64,000 nt of DNA. It comes from Anabaenopsis elenkinii CCIBt3563 (lineage in GTDB: Bacteria > Cyanobacteriota > Cyanobacteriia > Cyanobacteriales > Nostocaceae). Under the pieces are notes generated by a model that was given only the letters and a program-made list of their open reading frames with translations, searched no databases and was not told where the DNA came from. The position numbers and the translations under genes are program-made. Each line of letters opens with the position of its first letter. Within the stretch, counting starts at the first letter, position 1. The DNA lies in NCBI RefSeq assembly GCF_015245355.1, contig NZ_CP063311.1:3074468-3138467 (forward strand), read 5' to 3'. Positions 43,980-53,331 of the stretch are shown one piece after another.

Positions 43980-45682
43980 AACCTTGACTCCACTGAGAAA
44001 TATAAACCGCTTTCTTGCCATGTTCTATCCTGAGATTTGACATGGATTAGGGGAATTCCCCAGTCAATACGAGCCTTGAACTGACCAGCCTGCCACTGCA
44101 GACCTAAGCCAGAACCCATCAAAGTATTAGTATTTAATTGAACTGCTTGATCACTATTCCACCCCACCCCAAAATCTGCAAAGGGAATCACCGATAACAA
44201 GCGTTGATTCTGGGATAGTCCCCACACAGGTAACTGAACCTCTGCTGTTACGACAAAGCCATTATCTGTGAGTAGGGCATTTTCACGATAACCCCGCACA
44301 CTAGAAATTCCCCCGATACTAAACTGTTCCAATGGCACAAGACTTTCTGTAGCTAATTGCCAGTCAGAACGCAGCACCAGTAACACATCACGTTTTTGGT
44401 TTAAAGCACGTACATATTGTCCTTGTCCACGCCATGAGAAAAAACGACTGTCAGGCAGATCATTATTAGTGGTAGCATCCAAGAGTCCTACCCCTAAATT
44501 AAATTGAGAGTAAAAGCCTAGTACTGAGTTTGAGGTACGTGTTAGCCAATTCTGGGAGAAAGCAATTTTAGAAATGCGAGTTTCACCATCATTATTCGCA
44601 CCACGAGATATAGGAAAACCTTCTGCACTCAGTTGGGTTATGCTTTGTTGATGGGAAAAAGCTAGACCTAAACCAAATTCCTGATTAGCACTTTGAGATA
44701 ATGGTTGACTGAAACCTATTTCGTAATACCTAGAGTCGCCAGTAATATCAAGTCGGTCAAAGGGCGGCTCGGTGATGTTTGTTTTGGTTAACCCACTGCT
44801 TAATTGCAGTCTACCATTGCGAGGATTTAAGGGAACCGTGTAGCTGACATCTATAGCATTGCTACCATCGGTATTAGCATAACCTACAGTTAAACCATCA
44901 CCTAAGCCGGAGACATTACCTTGATTAAATTTAACTCCCCTTCGCCAACTACCGACACTGGGAGAACGACCATTATTGGTAAAGATATCGATATGAAAAC
45001 TATCGGCTTCTGTCACTGTAACTTCTAATAAACTTAAATCCGGTCGCACTCCTGCTGTTAATTTTGCCGATATATTTTCAATTTGAGGATCGAGTTTTAA
45101 AAGTTGGAGAGCTTGTAGGACACGATTTTGATTTAGGGGAGTTTGTGCTGCTAAAGCCAACCGGGAACGAATGTACTCGGGTCTTAAGCGTTGGGTTCCC
45201 CTAACCTTAATATCCTCAATACCTCCTTCAATAATTGAAACTCTAACTACACCATTTTGAGCAGAAAGATTTTGAGGTTCAATTACCGCGCCAGAATTAA
45301 CAAAACCACGATCAACATACAAGTTATTTAACCGAGATTCTAATGTTATTAAGTCAGCAAAGGTAATTTCTTTGTCCAGAAAATCTTTAACTTCTGCTGT
45401 TAACTGTTCCTGAGTAAAAGCCGTATTACCTAAAAACTCAAATCCTTTAACTTTAAATTTCCCAGGAATAGCTTCTAGAGGTGCAGTAGTAGTTGGGGGA
45501 ACAGTTTCCAGTCTAGGTTCCTGTGTGAGCATCTGCTCATAGCCCTGGGCATATCCTGCATTAGTTATGACCAGCAAAAATATACTACAACCAATCTTCA
45601 CCATCCAACCTGTGTGGATTTGGCAAAATACACCTTTCCAGTTTTCAACATCTTTCAATGTCTGGTTTAAGAGTGTAGCCAT
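43976..45682 (-). CDS. TpsB/ShlB-type outer-membrane secretion porin
   Basis: A 568-residue two-partner-secretion transporter of the Omp85 superfamily. A signal sequence (IGCSIFLLVITNAGYAQ) is followed by a POTRA pair (about residues 70-220; FKVKGFEFLGNTAFTQEQLT, LNNLYVDRGFVNSGAVIEPQ, VSIIEGGIEDIKVRGTQRLR) and a 16-strand barrel whose motifs include SIGGISSVRGYRENALLTDN (VRGY motif) and a terminal Phe-like SGLYFSVESRL tail. It exports unfolded TpsA proteins across the outer membrane by their TPS domain. It heads the tpsB-tpsA1-CHAT-tpsA2 operon, overlapping tpsA1 by ATGA. ATG 45682 gives a normal signal sequence. Confidence 0.93.
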   Translation of the reverse strand: MATLLNQTLKDVENWKGVFCQIHTGWMVKIGCSIFLLVITNAGYAQGYEQMLTQEPRLETVPPTTTAPLEAIPGKFKVKGFEFLGNTAFTQEQLTAEVKDFLDKEITFADLITLESRLNNLYVDRGFVNSGAVIEPQNLSAQNGVVRVSIIEGGIEDIKVRGTQRLRPEYIRSRLALAAQTPLNQNRVLQALQLLKLDPQIENISAKLTAGVRPDLSLLEVTVTEADSFHIDIFTNNGRSPSVGSWRRGVKFNQGNVSGLGDGLTVGYANTDGSNAIDVSYTVPLNPRNGRLQLSSGLTKTNITEPPFDRLDITGDSRYYEIGFSQPLSQSANQEFGLGLAFSHQQSITQLSAEGFPISRGANNDGETRISKIAFSQNWLTRTSNSVLGFYSQFNLGVGLLDATTNNDLPDSRFFSWRGQGQYVRALNQKRDVLLVLRSDWQLATESLVPLEQFSIGGISSVRGYRENALLTDNGFVVTAEVQLPVWGLSQNQRLLSVIPFADFGVGWNSDQAVQLNTNTLMGSGLGLQWQAGQFKARIDWGIPLIHVKSQDRTWQESGLYFSVESRL

Positions 45683-45883
45683 GTATTTACCCTGATAATA
45701 CGATTGTGCATGGTCTTTGTCTAGGTAAAAACTTTATGGGTTAATAAGTAATATTATTATATGATGTAATTTGGTTAACTGAACATATGAATCAGTTACC
45801 AACCACAGAACCCAACTATGTGTTTTAAGAAAATTACTCAAGGAGCTAAAACAATATAAGCTCAATATCCCTTATAGGTCTAA

Positions 45884-46098
45884 GAGGTTGTTTGATAATT
45901 TGTCAACAGGTAATTTTTATCTTAGGGAATGGGGAACACCGGAACACCGGAACACCGAAGGATTGGGGAATAGGGAATAGGAACGATTGGAGAACACACA
46001 AAAAACAATAAAATCCAGTCTCCTCCCCTTACAAGGGGAGGGTTAGGGTGGGGTTAAACAATATTTGATACATTAATCATAACTTTTAAAACATCGTC
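45884..46098. mobile_element. MITE family A, copy 3
   Basis: A 215-bp element inverted relative to copies 1 and 2: left end GAGGTTGTTTGATAATTTGT, right end with AAAACATCGTC. Shared parts are ACAGGTAATTTTTATCTTAG, AAAACAATAAAATCCAGTC, the CCCCTTACAAGGGGAGGGTT block and TTTGATACATTAATCATAAC. It carries a triplicated GGAACACC-type octamer near 45934. It lies between the tpsB and CHASE2-kinase genes. The remaining ~200 bp before tpsB are AT-rich, probably its promoter. Confidence 0.85.
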
Positions 46099-46173
46099 TT
46101 AAATAATACTCAATCTTATTGAAATTTAATTTTGTTTGGATAAAGCATTAACCTTTGATTAAAAGGTGGTACT

Positions 46174-48387
46174 TCATAGGATATTATTGATATCCTCTAA
46201 CAATTCTATTGCTGACTCATATCTTTGACGGTAGTTGTGATGTACCATTTTATTTAATATTCTGGTCAAGTCCTCAGTAGTATCCGCTAGTTCCCACCAA
46301 TATTGCCAAATCTGCTCACCAGTCGGAGATAGTGTAGGAATAGTTATAAAATCAGTTTTAACATCCCTCAGAAATTGGTGTTCTTGAGGATTTACCCCTG
46401 TTAAGGCTTGTATGGCCAGTATTCCCAAAGCATAAATGTCACTATTGAGTCTTGGTGCACCAATCATTTGTTCAGGAGGTGCATAACCACGAGAGGCGAA
46501 GATAATCGAATCTTGCTGATGATTTTGCGGTTGCAGTTGTTTCACACCCCCAAAGTCAATTAAGACAATGTGTGCATCTGTTGTTCGCCGCATTAAGTTG
46601 CTGGGTTTGATGTCTTGATGAATGACCTGATAGCTGTGGACAAACACTAGTATTTCTAAAACTTCTTTGAGGATCTTGATGACTTCAGACCTTAAGTAAC
46701 ATATGCCAGAATTTAACTCATGTTTCAAGGTATGACCGAGAATATACTCTTGGACTAAATAGAAATTATTATTTTCTGATAAAAAGGCTAGTAATTGGGG
46801 TATTTGTGGGTGTTTACCCATAATTTCCAGAATATCTGCTTCGGTATGAAATAGCCGTTTAACTAGCTCCAGATATTCTGGATCTTGACGGACAGGGTGC
46901 ATCTGTTTGACAACACACAGGGGATTTCCTGGGCGTTGAACATCTCGAGCTAAGTAGGTTGTGCTAAATCCTCCCCGCCCTAAATTATCGGTAATTTGAT
47001 AACGGTTTCCCAGTAATCTCTGCGTTGACAGTGGTTTGAATAAATAATCAGTCTCTGGCGTAGTAGTAAGGGTTACCTGTTGTTTTTGTAACTCAGTAAT
47101 TAATTCCTTTTGTCTTTGCAACAATTGTATAATTTGTTTTTTATCTTGTTGACTATCATGAGCGCTATAGGCCAGTACACTCACATTTGCAACTACCAGA
47201 CCTAATGCAGGCGCAACCACTGGGAACCATCCCCCGCGGGTAAAAATTACAAAGTTACCCACAAATAAAACTAGTAAAAATGTGGCTGACCACAGCCCTA
47301 AGTTGAATGGATGTGACAAACGGGAGGCTAAATATCCCCCCAGTAGAGACCATGACCCTATCCAGAGAACTTCAACCCAACCGGGTAAAAACCAAAATAG
47401 AGGGTGGTTATTTAAAACTGCTCTGAGAATCTGACTAATGATTTGCCCGTGTATTTCCACCCCTGCCATTCTACCGGAATTATCCGCTTTTCCGGTATTA
47501 AAGGGAGTATTGAATATATCTTTTAGGCTCGGTGCTGTGGAACCAATTAAAATAATTCGGTCTTTGACTAAATCTGGTGTAATTTCACCTGCAAGTACTT
47601 GTGTAACAGTAACTTTTTCGGCGATTTTACCCCCTGCGGGGTAATTCAGTAAAATTTGGTAGCCCCTGGTATCCGCATTTTCATAACCGCCAGAGTTACT
47701 TTTTAGGGGTGTAAATATCACATCACCTAGTTGTAGCTCCTGATTCACGTTTGATTGCAGTGGAATTCCTTGCAGTGCTAAGTATTTCAGGGCTAACCTC
47801 CAGCCGAAGGAATATATACTTTGGCAAATGTCTGACTCTTGCACATTCACTGCGATGAGATTACGGCGAATAAAACCATCTGTATCTTCCACAAGATCGC
47901 TAAATCCCACCCGGACGGCTTTTACTCCCGCTGGGGCTGCATTACCTGGGTCTCGAACATTGGTATGTTTACATATAGAAATAATCGCTTCACTTTGCTG
48001 TAAGCGTTGTAGGAGTTGTTCATGACCAGGTTGTACTGGTACATCACGCAAAATGTCTAAACCAATGGCTGTGGGTTGATATGCTTCCAGTTTGCCCAAA
48101 AGCCTATCTAGAACTTCCCCCGATAAAGGCCAACCCCATTTTTGCAAATCCTGTTCAGTAATGGCGACAATTAATAAGCGGGGATCTGGACCTGCATGAG
48201 CACGCATCTGCATCATCTGGTCATAGACCCTTAACTCCATTGTCTGTAATACTGGTATTTTCTGCATTCCCACTACTAAAAGTGTAGCGATCGCACTACC
48301 AATAATTACTGGTTGTTTCAGTATTTTTTCTATGATTTGATTTATTTGTTTAATTAATTGAGACCCATGTACTATCTTTGTTTTCAT
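46174..48387 (-). CDS. CHASE2 sensor Ser/Thr protein kinase
   Basis: A 737-residue membrane sensor kinase. An N-terminal transmembrane helix (IIGSAIATLLVVGM) precedes an extracytoplasmic CHASE2 domain (about 45-325; VYDQMMQMRAHAGPDPRLLI, IGLDILRDVPV, ILIGSTAPSLKDIFNTPFN), three transmembrane helices (about 335-410), a short coiled coil and a eukaryotic-type kinase domain (about 465-735). Catalytic motifs: GRGGFSTTYLA glycine loop, VVKQMH lysine, VIHQDIKPSNL (HxD with Gln instead of Arg) and LIDFGGVKQ. ATG 48387 is preferred over an upstream TTG. The signal sensed and targets are unknown; it stands 490 bp upstream of tpsB and may regulate that cell-surface locus. Confidence 0.9.
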   Translation of the reverse strand: MKTKIVHGSQLIKQINQIIEKILKQPVIIGSAIATLLVVGMQKIPVLQTMELRVYDQMMQMRAHAGPDPRLLIVAITEQDLQKWGWPLSGEVLDRLLGKLEAYQPTAIGLDILRDVPVQPGHEQLLQRLQQSEAIISICKHTNVRDPGNAAPAGVKAVRVGFSDLVEDTDGFIRRNLIAVNVQESDICQSIYSFGWRLALKYLALQGIPLQSNVNQELQLGDVIFTPLKSNSGGYENADTRGYQILLNYPAGGKIAEKVTVTQVLAGEITPDLVKDRIILIGSTAPSLKDIFNTPFNTGKADNSGRMAGVEIHGQIISQILRAVLNNHPLFWFLPGWVEVLWIGSWSLLGGYLASRLSHPFNLGLWSATFLLVLFVGNFVIFTRGGWFPVVAPALGLVVANVSVLAYSAHDSQQDKKQIIQLLQRQKELITELQKQQVTLTTTPETDYLFKPLSTQRLLGNRYQITDNLGRGGFSTTYLARDVQRPGNPLCVVKQMHPVRQDPEYLELVKRLFHTEADILEIMGKHPQIPQLLAFLSENNNFYLVQEYILGHTLKHELNSGICYLRSEVIKILKEVLEILVFVHSYQVIHQDIKPSNLMRRTTDAHIVLIDFGGVKQLQPQNHQQDSIIFASRGYAPPEQMIGAPRLNSDIYALGILAIQALTGVNPQEHQFLRDVKTDFITIPTLSPTGEQIWQYWWELADTTEDLTRILNKMVHHNYRQRYESAIELLEDINNIL

Positions 48388-48484
48388 ACTTTTTGTAAAT
48401 TTACCCAAATTTTAATTACTTCTGCTAATAACTGAAATTGACAAATATCTCAAGGATAAATTTAAACCCTGCTAGCAAATAAAA

Positions 48485-50509
48485 CTAGTTGGATTCACTA
48501 CCATTAGGTTCTGGGATAGGTTCTGGGATAGGTTCTGGGATAGGTTCTGGGATAGGTTCTGGTGTAGGTTCTGGTGTAGGTTCTGGTGTAGGAGTTTGTG
48601 CCACAATGGTGAGTTGATAACTGAGTGGTTTTGATGCTGTGGAAGCAATGACAAACTGATAAAATCCCGATTTTGGTAATTGATTAACTAATAAATTACG
48701 TTTTGGAGAATCTTCTAAAAATTTTACTTGACCCGAAGGAGAATAAACGGAAAGCAAAATCTGAGGACTGGCTTCTAACTTGACTTCCATTAATTGATTT
48801 TGCGCCAGGTGAGCCAGAAAAATTTTCCCCCCACCCGGGTCAACAGCTGATTGCAGACTACCTGTAACTGTTTTGCTGGTAGCACCTGGATCAAATTGAA
48901 TTTTTTCTAAAGCTGTTCCAGACAGAATAGCGTTAAGTTTATCTCTAACAAACCCATGCCAAACTTGTCCCATGGGTTGATCGATAAAATTTTGGCCTTG
49001 CTGTTGAGGAAATTGGTTGAAAAAGGCAGCGTCAGCTAAATCATATAAAGAAATCATACTAATATTGAGTTTGTTAACTTCAACTCGCCAAGCTTCCCGT
49101 TCTGCTGCTGTATAAGTTCCCAATTGTCGGCGCGCTCTGGTACTCAATAGAGCTAGTTTTTCTAGTAATTGGGCGGCTGTTTTATCCCATTCGGCTCGCA
49201 AACTCTCATCTTGGGGTTCATCAGTAAGAGTGCGCCCCCGTAAACTGGGGTTATTGTCCCAAAATATTTGATCTACCAACCTGACATAAAAATTAGAGTC
49301 AATCCCCAATTGTTGACGACGGTTGTTTAATCTTTGTTGACGCTGACGTTCTGCTGGAGAAATGGGATCTGGGGGATCCGTGGGCTTTTCAACGGTGGGG
49401 GGGCGAGTAGGTGTAACTGTTTGTGGAGTGTGATTGCTGCTGGTGAATCCCCACCAAATTCCCCCCGCAGTACCTGCAACTATGATGACTGCTACTAAGG
49501 CTGTTGCTGGTGTTAACCAGGATGTTGGTTCGGGAGATGATGAGGGAGACGGGGACGGTGGGGGAGGCACAGAAACAGCAACTGTAGCAGATGTTGGTGG
49601 GGTGGTGGGATATGGAGTTGGGGGATGACTTGCTAAGGAGGGGTTGAGAGCAGCTAAGACATGAGCAGCTGAGTGATAGCGATCGCCCGGTCTGGGAGAT
49701 AACATTTTATCTAATATCTGTCCTAATTCTGGGCTGAGAGTAACTTCTCGTCGCCATTGCCAAGTTAAATTATGATTGTCGATCAGTTCTGGCGGTTGTT
49801 TACCTGTCAATAAAACTAGGATGGTGACAGCCAAGGCGTACAAGTCACTGTGAGGAAACACCAAACCTGTTTGCATCTGTTCTGGAGGTGCAAAGCCTAT
49901 TTTACCCAGTAGGGTGGGTGATTGAGGGGATGGGGTTTTTTCCCCTTGGTAATATTGGGATGCTACCGTTGCGGCTACTTGTTTCACACCGCCAAAGTCA
50001 ATTAATACCGGTAATTTGTCAGTACTGCGCAGAATTAAATTATCTGGTGAGATATCCCGATGAATTACCCCCAGGGAGTGGATATATTCCAACACTGGCA
50101 GAATTTGTAATAACAATTGTCTAACTTCAGGTTCTGTAAATCCCCACCCTTGCTGTTTGCGCGCTTCTAATAAGGAACTATAAGTTTGTCCTTCTACATA
50201 ATCCTGCACCAAGAACAGGTATTCCTGACCTTGTAAGTTAATTCGCAGCAGTTCCCGAAAGCGGGGAATTTGCGGATGTTGGAGCTTGTAAAGAACAGTC
50301 GCTTCTCGCTGAAATAATTCCTGGGCTTTTTGAGCCACATAGCTTGTCTGAACTTGAGGGGAAAATTCTTTTAAAACACACAGTTCACGGAAGCGGTTGA
50401 GGTCTTCAGCTAAATAGGTACGTCCAAAACCACCCTGACCAATTTGACGGACAATTACATAGCGATCGCTTAAAGTTACACCTGGTTGAATACTATGATT
50501 TATATACAT
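48485..50509 (-). CDS. Ser/Thr protein kinase with PPC domain and proline-repeat tail
   Basis: A 674-residue membrane kinase. The N-terminal eukaryotic-type kinase domain (about 15-275) has GQGGFGRTYLAED, CVLKEF, VIHRDISPDNLIL and LIDFGGVKQ. A Pro/Ser-rich linker and one transmembrane helix (ALVAVIIVAGTAGGIWWGF, about 340-358) lead to an extracytoplasmic part with a helical domain and a PPC-like beta domain (about 530-640; LLVNQLPKSGFYQFVIAS). The tail is a repeated (T/I)PEP tetrapeptide. The second kinase gene (CHASE2) follows 97 bp downstream on the same strand. The PPC domain faces outside and could bind peptides or glycans. Target unknown. Confidence 0.88.
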   Translation of the reverse strand: MYINHSIQPGVTLSDRYVIVRQIGQGGFGRTYLAEDLNRFRELCVLKEFSPQVQTSYVAQKAQELFQREATVLYKLQHPQIPRFRELLRINLQGQEYLFLVQDYVEGQTYSSLLEARKQQGWGFTEPEVRQLLLQILPVLEYIHSLGVIHRDISPDNLILRSTDKLPVLIDFGGVKQVAATVASQYYQGEKTPSPQSPTLLGKIGFAPPEQMQTGLVFPHSDLYALAVTILVLLTGKQPPELIDNHNLTWQWRREVTLSPELGQILDKMLSPRPGDRYHSAAHVLAALNPSLASHPPTPYPTTPPTSATVAVSVPPPPSPSPSSSPEPTSWLTPATALVAVIIVAGTAGGIWWGFTSSNHTPQTVTPTRPPTVEKPTDPPDPISPAERQRQQRLNNRRQQLGIDSNFYVRLVDQIFWDNNPSLRGRTLTDEPQDESLRAEWDKTAAQLLEKLALLSTRARRQLGTYTAAEREAWRVEVNKLNISMISLYDLADAAFFNQFPQQQGQNFIDQPMGQVWHGFVRDKLNAILSGTALEKIQFDPGATSKTVTGSLQSAVDPGGGKIFLAHLAQNQLMEVKLEASPQILLSVYSPSGQVKFLEDSPKRNLLVNQLPKSGFYQFVIASTASKPLSYQLTIVAQTPTPEPTPEPTPEPIPEPIPEPIPEPIPEPNGSESN
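48506..48591. repeat. 12-bp tandem repeats encoding (T/I)PEP in the kinase tail
   Basis: Seven consecutive 12-bp units (GGTTCTGGGATA type, later GGTTCTGGTGTA) encode Pro-Glu-Pro-Ile/Thr on the minus strand. The near-perfect DNA identity of the first four points to recent slippage; copy number probably varies between strains without changing frame. Confidence 0.9.
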
Positions 50510-50519
50510 AATTTATTGG

Positions 50520-50657
50520 CTATTTGATTTTTATCTGACTGACTTGATCAGCAGCGATCGCATCCCAAAGTTGTCTATAGGATTGCTGCTGATTTGGATC
50601 CGAATAAGTGGGGTTAAAACCACCATATACTAAACTACAATAGGACTTACCCAGGAG
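50520..50657 (-). pseudogene. Decayed 3' end of a coding sequence upstream of the kinase
   Basis: On the minus strand an in-frame stretch of 45 codons without start runs from a TAA to a TAG just before the kinase gene. It reads LLGKSYCSLVYGGFNPTYSD followed by PNQQQSYRQLWDAIAADQV, has protein-like composition and an internal HIP1 site, but no ATG, GTG or TTG start. It may be the C-terminal remnant of a lost gene. The family is not recognised. Confidence 0.35.
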
Positions 50658-50900
50658 TTACCGAATCAACCAACCACAAACCCATGAGGTCTTGAGATAT
50701 ATTTTGTGTAAATATGTAAATGTCTAATTTTTTTCTGGATAGAACTGTCAATACACCTGAATTTCTATGATATTCTGGAATATACCATGATTATTTCCGG
50801 ATACTTAAAAACTCCGAACATGGACTCAGCCTTGCTCGGAGCGAGATTTTTAAAAGGTTTGAGGACTAGATCCTAGGAGAAACTTTCCCCCTCCTAATTT

Positions 50901-51203
50901 TTAGTAGCGGTTACGGGAACCACCGTATCCTCCGCGGTTACCACCAAAGGAACCTTTATCTTCCTTGGGTTTAGCCTTATTAACCTTTAGGTCGCGTCCC
51001 ATCCATTCCGCACCGTCTAGAGCCTCAATAGCTGCTGTTTCTTCAGCATCGGAATCCATCTCTACGAAGGCAAAGCCACGGACACGACCTGTTTCCCGGT
51101 CTGTTGGTATTTGCACTCGTTTGACCGTACCGTACTCTGTAAACACCTCAGTCAGGGCATCTTGGGTAACGCTGTATGAAAGATTACCTATATAAATTGA
51201 CAT
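50901..51203 (-). CDS. RRM RNA-binding protein (Rbp family)
   Basis: A 100-residue single-RRM protein of the cyanobacterial glycine-rich Rbp family. RNP2 is IYIGNL (residues 3-8) and RNP1 is RGFAFVEM (residues about 43-50), both complete. The C-terminal tail (GSFGGNRGGYGGSRNRY) is short and Gly/Arg-rich. Such proteins bind RNA and several are cold-induced or affect mRNA localisation at thylakoids. ATG 51203 is the normal start (MSIYIGNLSYSVT). The gene is monocistronic. Confidence 0.95.
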   Translation of the reverse strand: MSIYIGNLSYSVTQDALTEVFTEYGTVKRVQIPTDRETGRVRGFAFVEMDSDAEETAAIEALDGAEWMGRDLKVNKAKPKEDKGSFGGNRGGYGGSRNRY

Positions 51204-51560
51204 GAATGGTCTCCAAAATCACAAAAACGTAGAGATTTAGATTTCGGAGATAAGTCTGTAAATACCACAAGGAAAAAGCCTGTCAATACTAAAAACAAAC
51301 GCTGTCGCCGAATTAATTCTCAACTTTTTCAATTGTGGCACATAATTTCCATAATCGGAGGAGAACTGAAAAATCTGTTATAAAAAGTTATGTTAAGGTA
51401 AGTGTATATTTATGTTAACTAATCTACCCCCCCTAAGATAGATATTTGAGGGTTGCTGATTCGTCATATCTTCTTGTCCATACCTGACAGACAAAAGCCA
51501 TCTTGTAGCCAAAAGTAACAGATCAGAAAGCCCACGCCTAATTAATTATTTGGCGATGAC
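51204..51560. other. Leader/promoter spacer of the RRM gene (350 bp)
   Basis: Untranslated region upstream of the RRM gene, AT-rich around 51360-51440. Cold-regulated rbp genes in cyanobacteria have long 5' leaders, so part may be transcribed on the minus strand. No other gene, repeat or RNA was recognised. Confidence 0.4.
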
Positions 51561-51585
51561 AAAAAAAGACCGCGCCGCGGTCTTT
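51561..51585 (-). terminator. Intrinsic terminator of the fasciclin gene
   Basis: A perfect 10-bp stem AAAGACCGCG/CGCGGTCTTT with a single central base (51565-51585), followed on the minus strand by seven Ts, 20 bp after the fasciclin stop codon. Confidence 0.9.
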
Positions 51586-51604
51586 CATGGTTTAATTAAC
51601 CTGT

Positions 51605-52255
51605 CTACAAGTCAGGAGGCAAAATCACCTGATCAATGGCGTGTATTACACCATTAATACCCTTAATATCCGCTTCAACTACATTCGCATCATTGACCAT
51701 GACACCATTAGAACTCACTGAGACGCTGATAGCTCCCCCTTCGAGACTCTTAACTTCGCCAGATGATAAATCGGTAGATAGAACTCTGCCACTGACTACG
51801 TGGTAAGTTAATAGCTTGAGCAAAATTTCTTTATTTTCCGGCTTTAACAAATCTCTGACAGCATCTTGTGGTAATTTGGCAAATGCTTCATCGGTGGGAG
51901 CAAAGACTGTTAATTGATCTCTACCTTGCAAAGTTTCTGTTAGTCCGGCTGCTTTTAAGGCTGCGATTAAGGTTGTAAACTTAGGGCTAGACTCTGCTAA
52001 TGCTAATAAGGTTTTGTCTTGAGTTTGAGTTGTGGGTGGTGTGACGCTGGGGGTGGTGGGTTGAGTGGGACGATTACGGTTATAGGGAAACTCATCGAAA
52101 ATACTGGGTCTAGGATTGAGTGTTCCACTCCCTGCTTGTGCTAAATTATTGGTTGCCTCATTCGCTAGAGATGGCACAGTTATGAAAAGGCTAATGCTGC
52201 CTAAGCCAACGATTTTTGCAAAATTGGTCAAAAAATTGCTGTAATTTGCTTTCAT
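51605..52255 (-). CDS. Exported fasciclin-domain protein
   Basis: A 216-residue protein with a signal peptide (IVGLGSISLFITVPSLANEA), a Pro/Thr-rich linker and one fasciclin (FAS1) domain from about residue 80. The two conserved FAS1 boxes are clear: TVFAPTDEAFAKLPQDAVRD (H1) and GVIHAIDQVILPP (H2), with LLKLLTYHVVSGRVLSTDL between. FAS1 proteins act in adhesion at the cell surface or in the periplasm; cyanobacterial single-domain versions have no settled role. ATG 52255 gives a typical signal peptide. It has its own terminator. Confidence 0.93.
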   Translation of the reverse strand: MKANYSNFLTNFAKIVGLGSISLFITVPSLANEATNNLAQAGSGTLNPRPSIFDEFPYNRNRPTQPTTPSVTPPTTQTQDKTLLALAESSPKFTTLIAALKAAGLTETLQGRDQLTVFAPTDEAFAKLPQDAVRDLLKPENKEILLKLLTYHVVSGRVLSTDLSSGEVKSLEGGAISVSVSSNGVMVNDANVVEADIKGINGVIHAIDQVILPPDL

Positions 52256-52435
52256 AAATTTTGTTGGTCTTTGCTTATAGCAGGTGACATTAAAGATTTA
52301 TAACACTTCTTTATGCAAAATATATTCATTCCCACACCAATGATTTTTGCTAAATTGCTGACTTACTCAGGAAAATTACCGGAAGTGAAGATACAATAAG
52401 AGGATTGTAGAATTAAAATCTTAAAACTAGAAATT

Positions 52436-53227
52436 ATGCTGGAGTTATATCAGTGGGAAATATCTCAGTACTCAGAGAAAGTACGGCTGATTCTAGATTA
52501 CAAAGGGCTAAATTACCGTAAAATAGAAGTTACTCCCGGGCTGGGACAAATAGATTTGTTCCGGCTGACTGGACAAAGACAAGTGCCAGTTTTGAAAGAT
52601 GGTAACAGATACATCGTCGATTCTACTGAAATTGCTAAGTATTTAGATTTAGAATATCCCGATCGCCCCCTCATACCTGAAGATTCTCGCAAACGTGGTT
52701 TATGCTTATTGATGGAAGAATGGGCAGATGAGTCTCTTGGTAAGAAGGGGAGGATAGCTCTTTTCTCTGCTATTAGTCAAGACCAAAATTTCCGCCAGTC
52801 TTTATTACCTAGTTCCACACCGGATATATTCAAAAGTGTAGTTGCGGGTGTACCTAGGGATGTGTTGACGATTTTAGGCTTTGGGGTCGGTTATAGTCCA
52901 GATGTAATTAAAGGGGCGATCGCGGACTTGAAACAAGACTTAGAAGCGCTAACATTATTATTGGCGGATAGTCCATATTTGACAGGTGATGAGCCAACTT
53001 TAGCTGATTTAGCAGTGGCGAGTTTATCCATATTACTCAAGTTTCCAGAAGTCCCCTATTTAGACTTACCCGCAGGTATCAGAGGTAAAGGTGTACCTGG
53101 CTTGGCGGATAATCCAGATTATGAGCCATTTTTTGCCTGGCGCGATCGCCTGTATGCTCAATTCCGTAAACCATTAATCGGAACTCCACCAACGGGAAAT
53201 GCACCGACTTCTATTCAAATTGAATAG
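52436..53227 (+). CDS. Glutathione S-transferase family protein
   Basis: A 263-residue GST-fold protein. The N-terminal thioredoxin-like domain (residues 1-80) has MLELYQWEISQYSEKVRLIL, with Ser/Tyr near the usual glutathione-activating position, QRQVPVLKDGNRYIVDST (cis-Pro motif) and IAKYLD. The C-terminal helical domain (about 90-235) has SPYLTGDEPTLADLAVASLS. A C-terminal Pro-rich tail ends the protein. Length exceeds a minimal GST by about 50 residues, in the helical domain. Substrate is unknown, with detoxification or redox roles typical. It stands alone, upstream of the HerA-like gene, 104 bp apart. Confidence 0.88.
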   Translation: MLELYQWEISQYSEKVRLILDYKGLNYRKIEVTPGLGQIDLFRLTGQRQVPVLKDGNRYIVDSTEIAKYLDLEYPDRPLIPEDSRKRGLCLLMEEWADESLGKKGRIALFSAISQDQNFRQSLLPSSTPDIFKSVVAGVPRDVLTILGFGVGYSPDVIKGAIADLKQDLEALTLLLADSPYLTGDEPTLADLAVASLSILLKFPEVPYLDLPAGIRGKGVPGLADNPDYEPFFAWRDRLYAQFRKPLIGTPPTGNAPTSIQIE

Positions 53228-53331
53228 ATAATGGGATGATGGTGATTAACTCTGTATTGTTGCCTGGTTGGGCTATAGAAGTCAGCACAGATAAACACAG
53301 ATAAATATAGAGGAATCTATAAGTTATTTCA

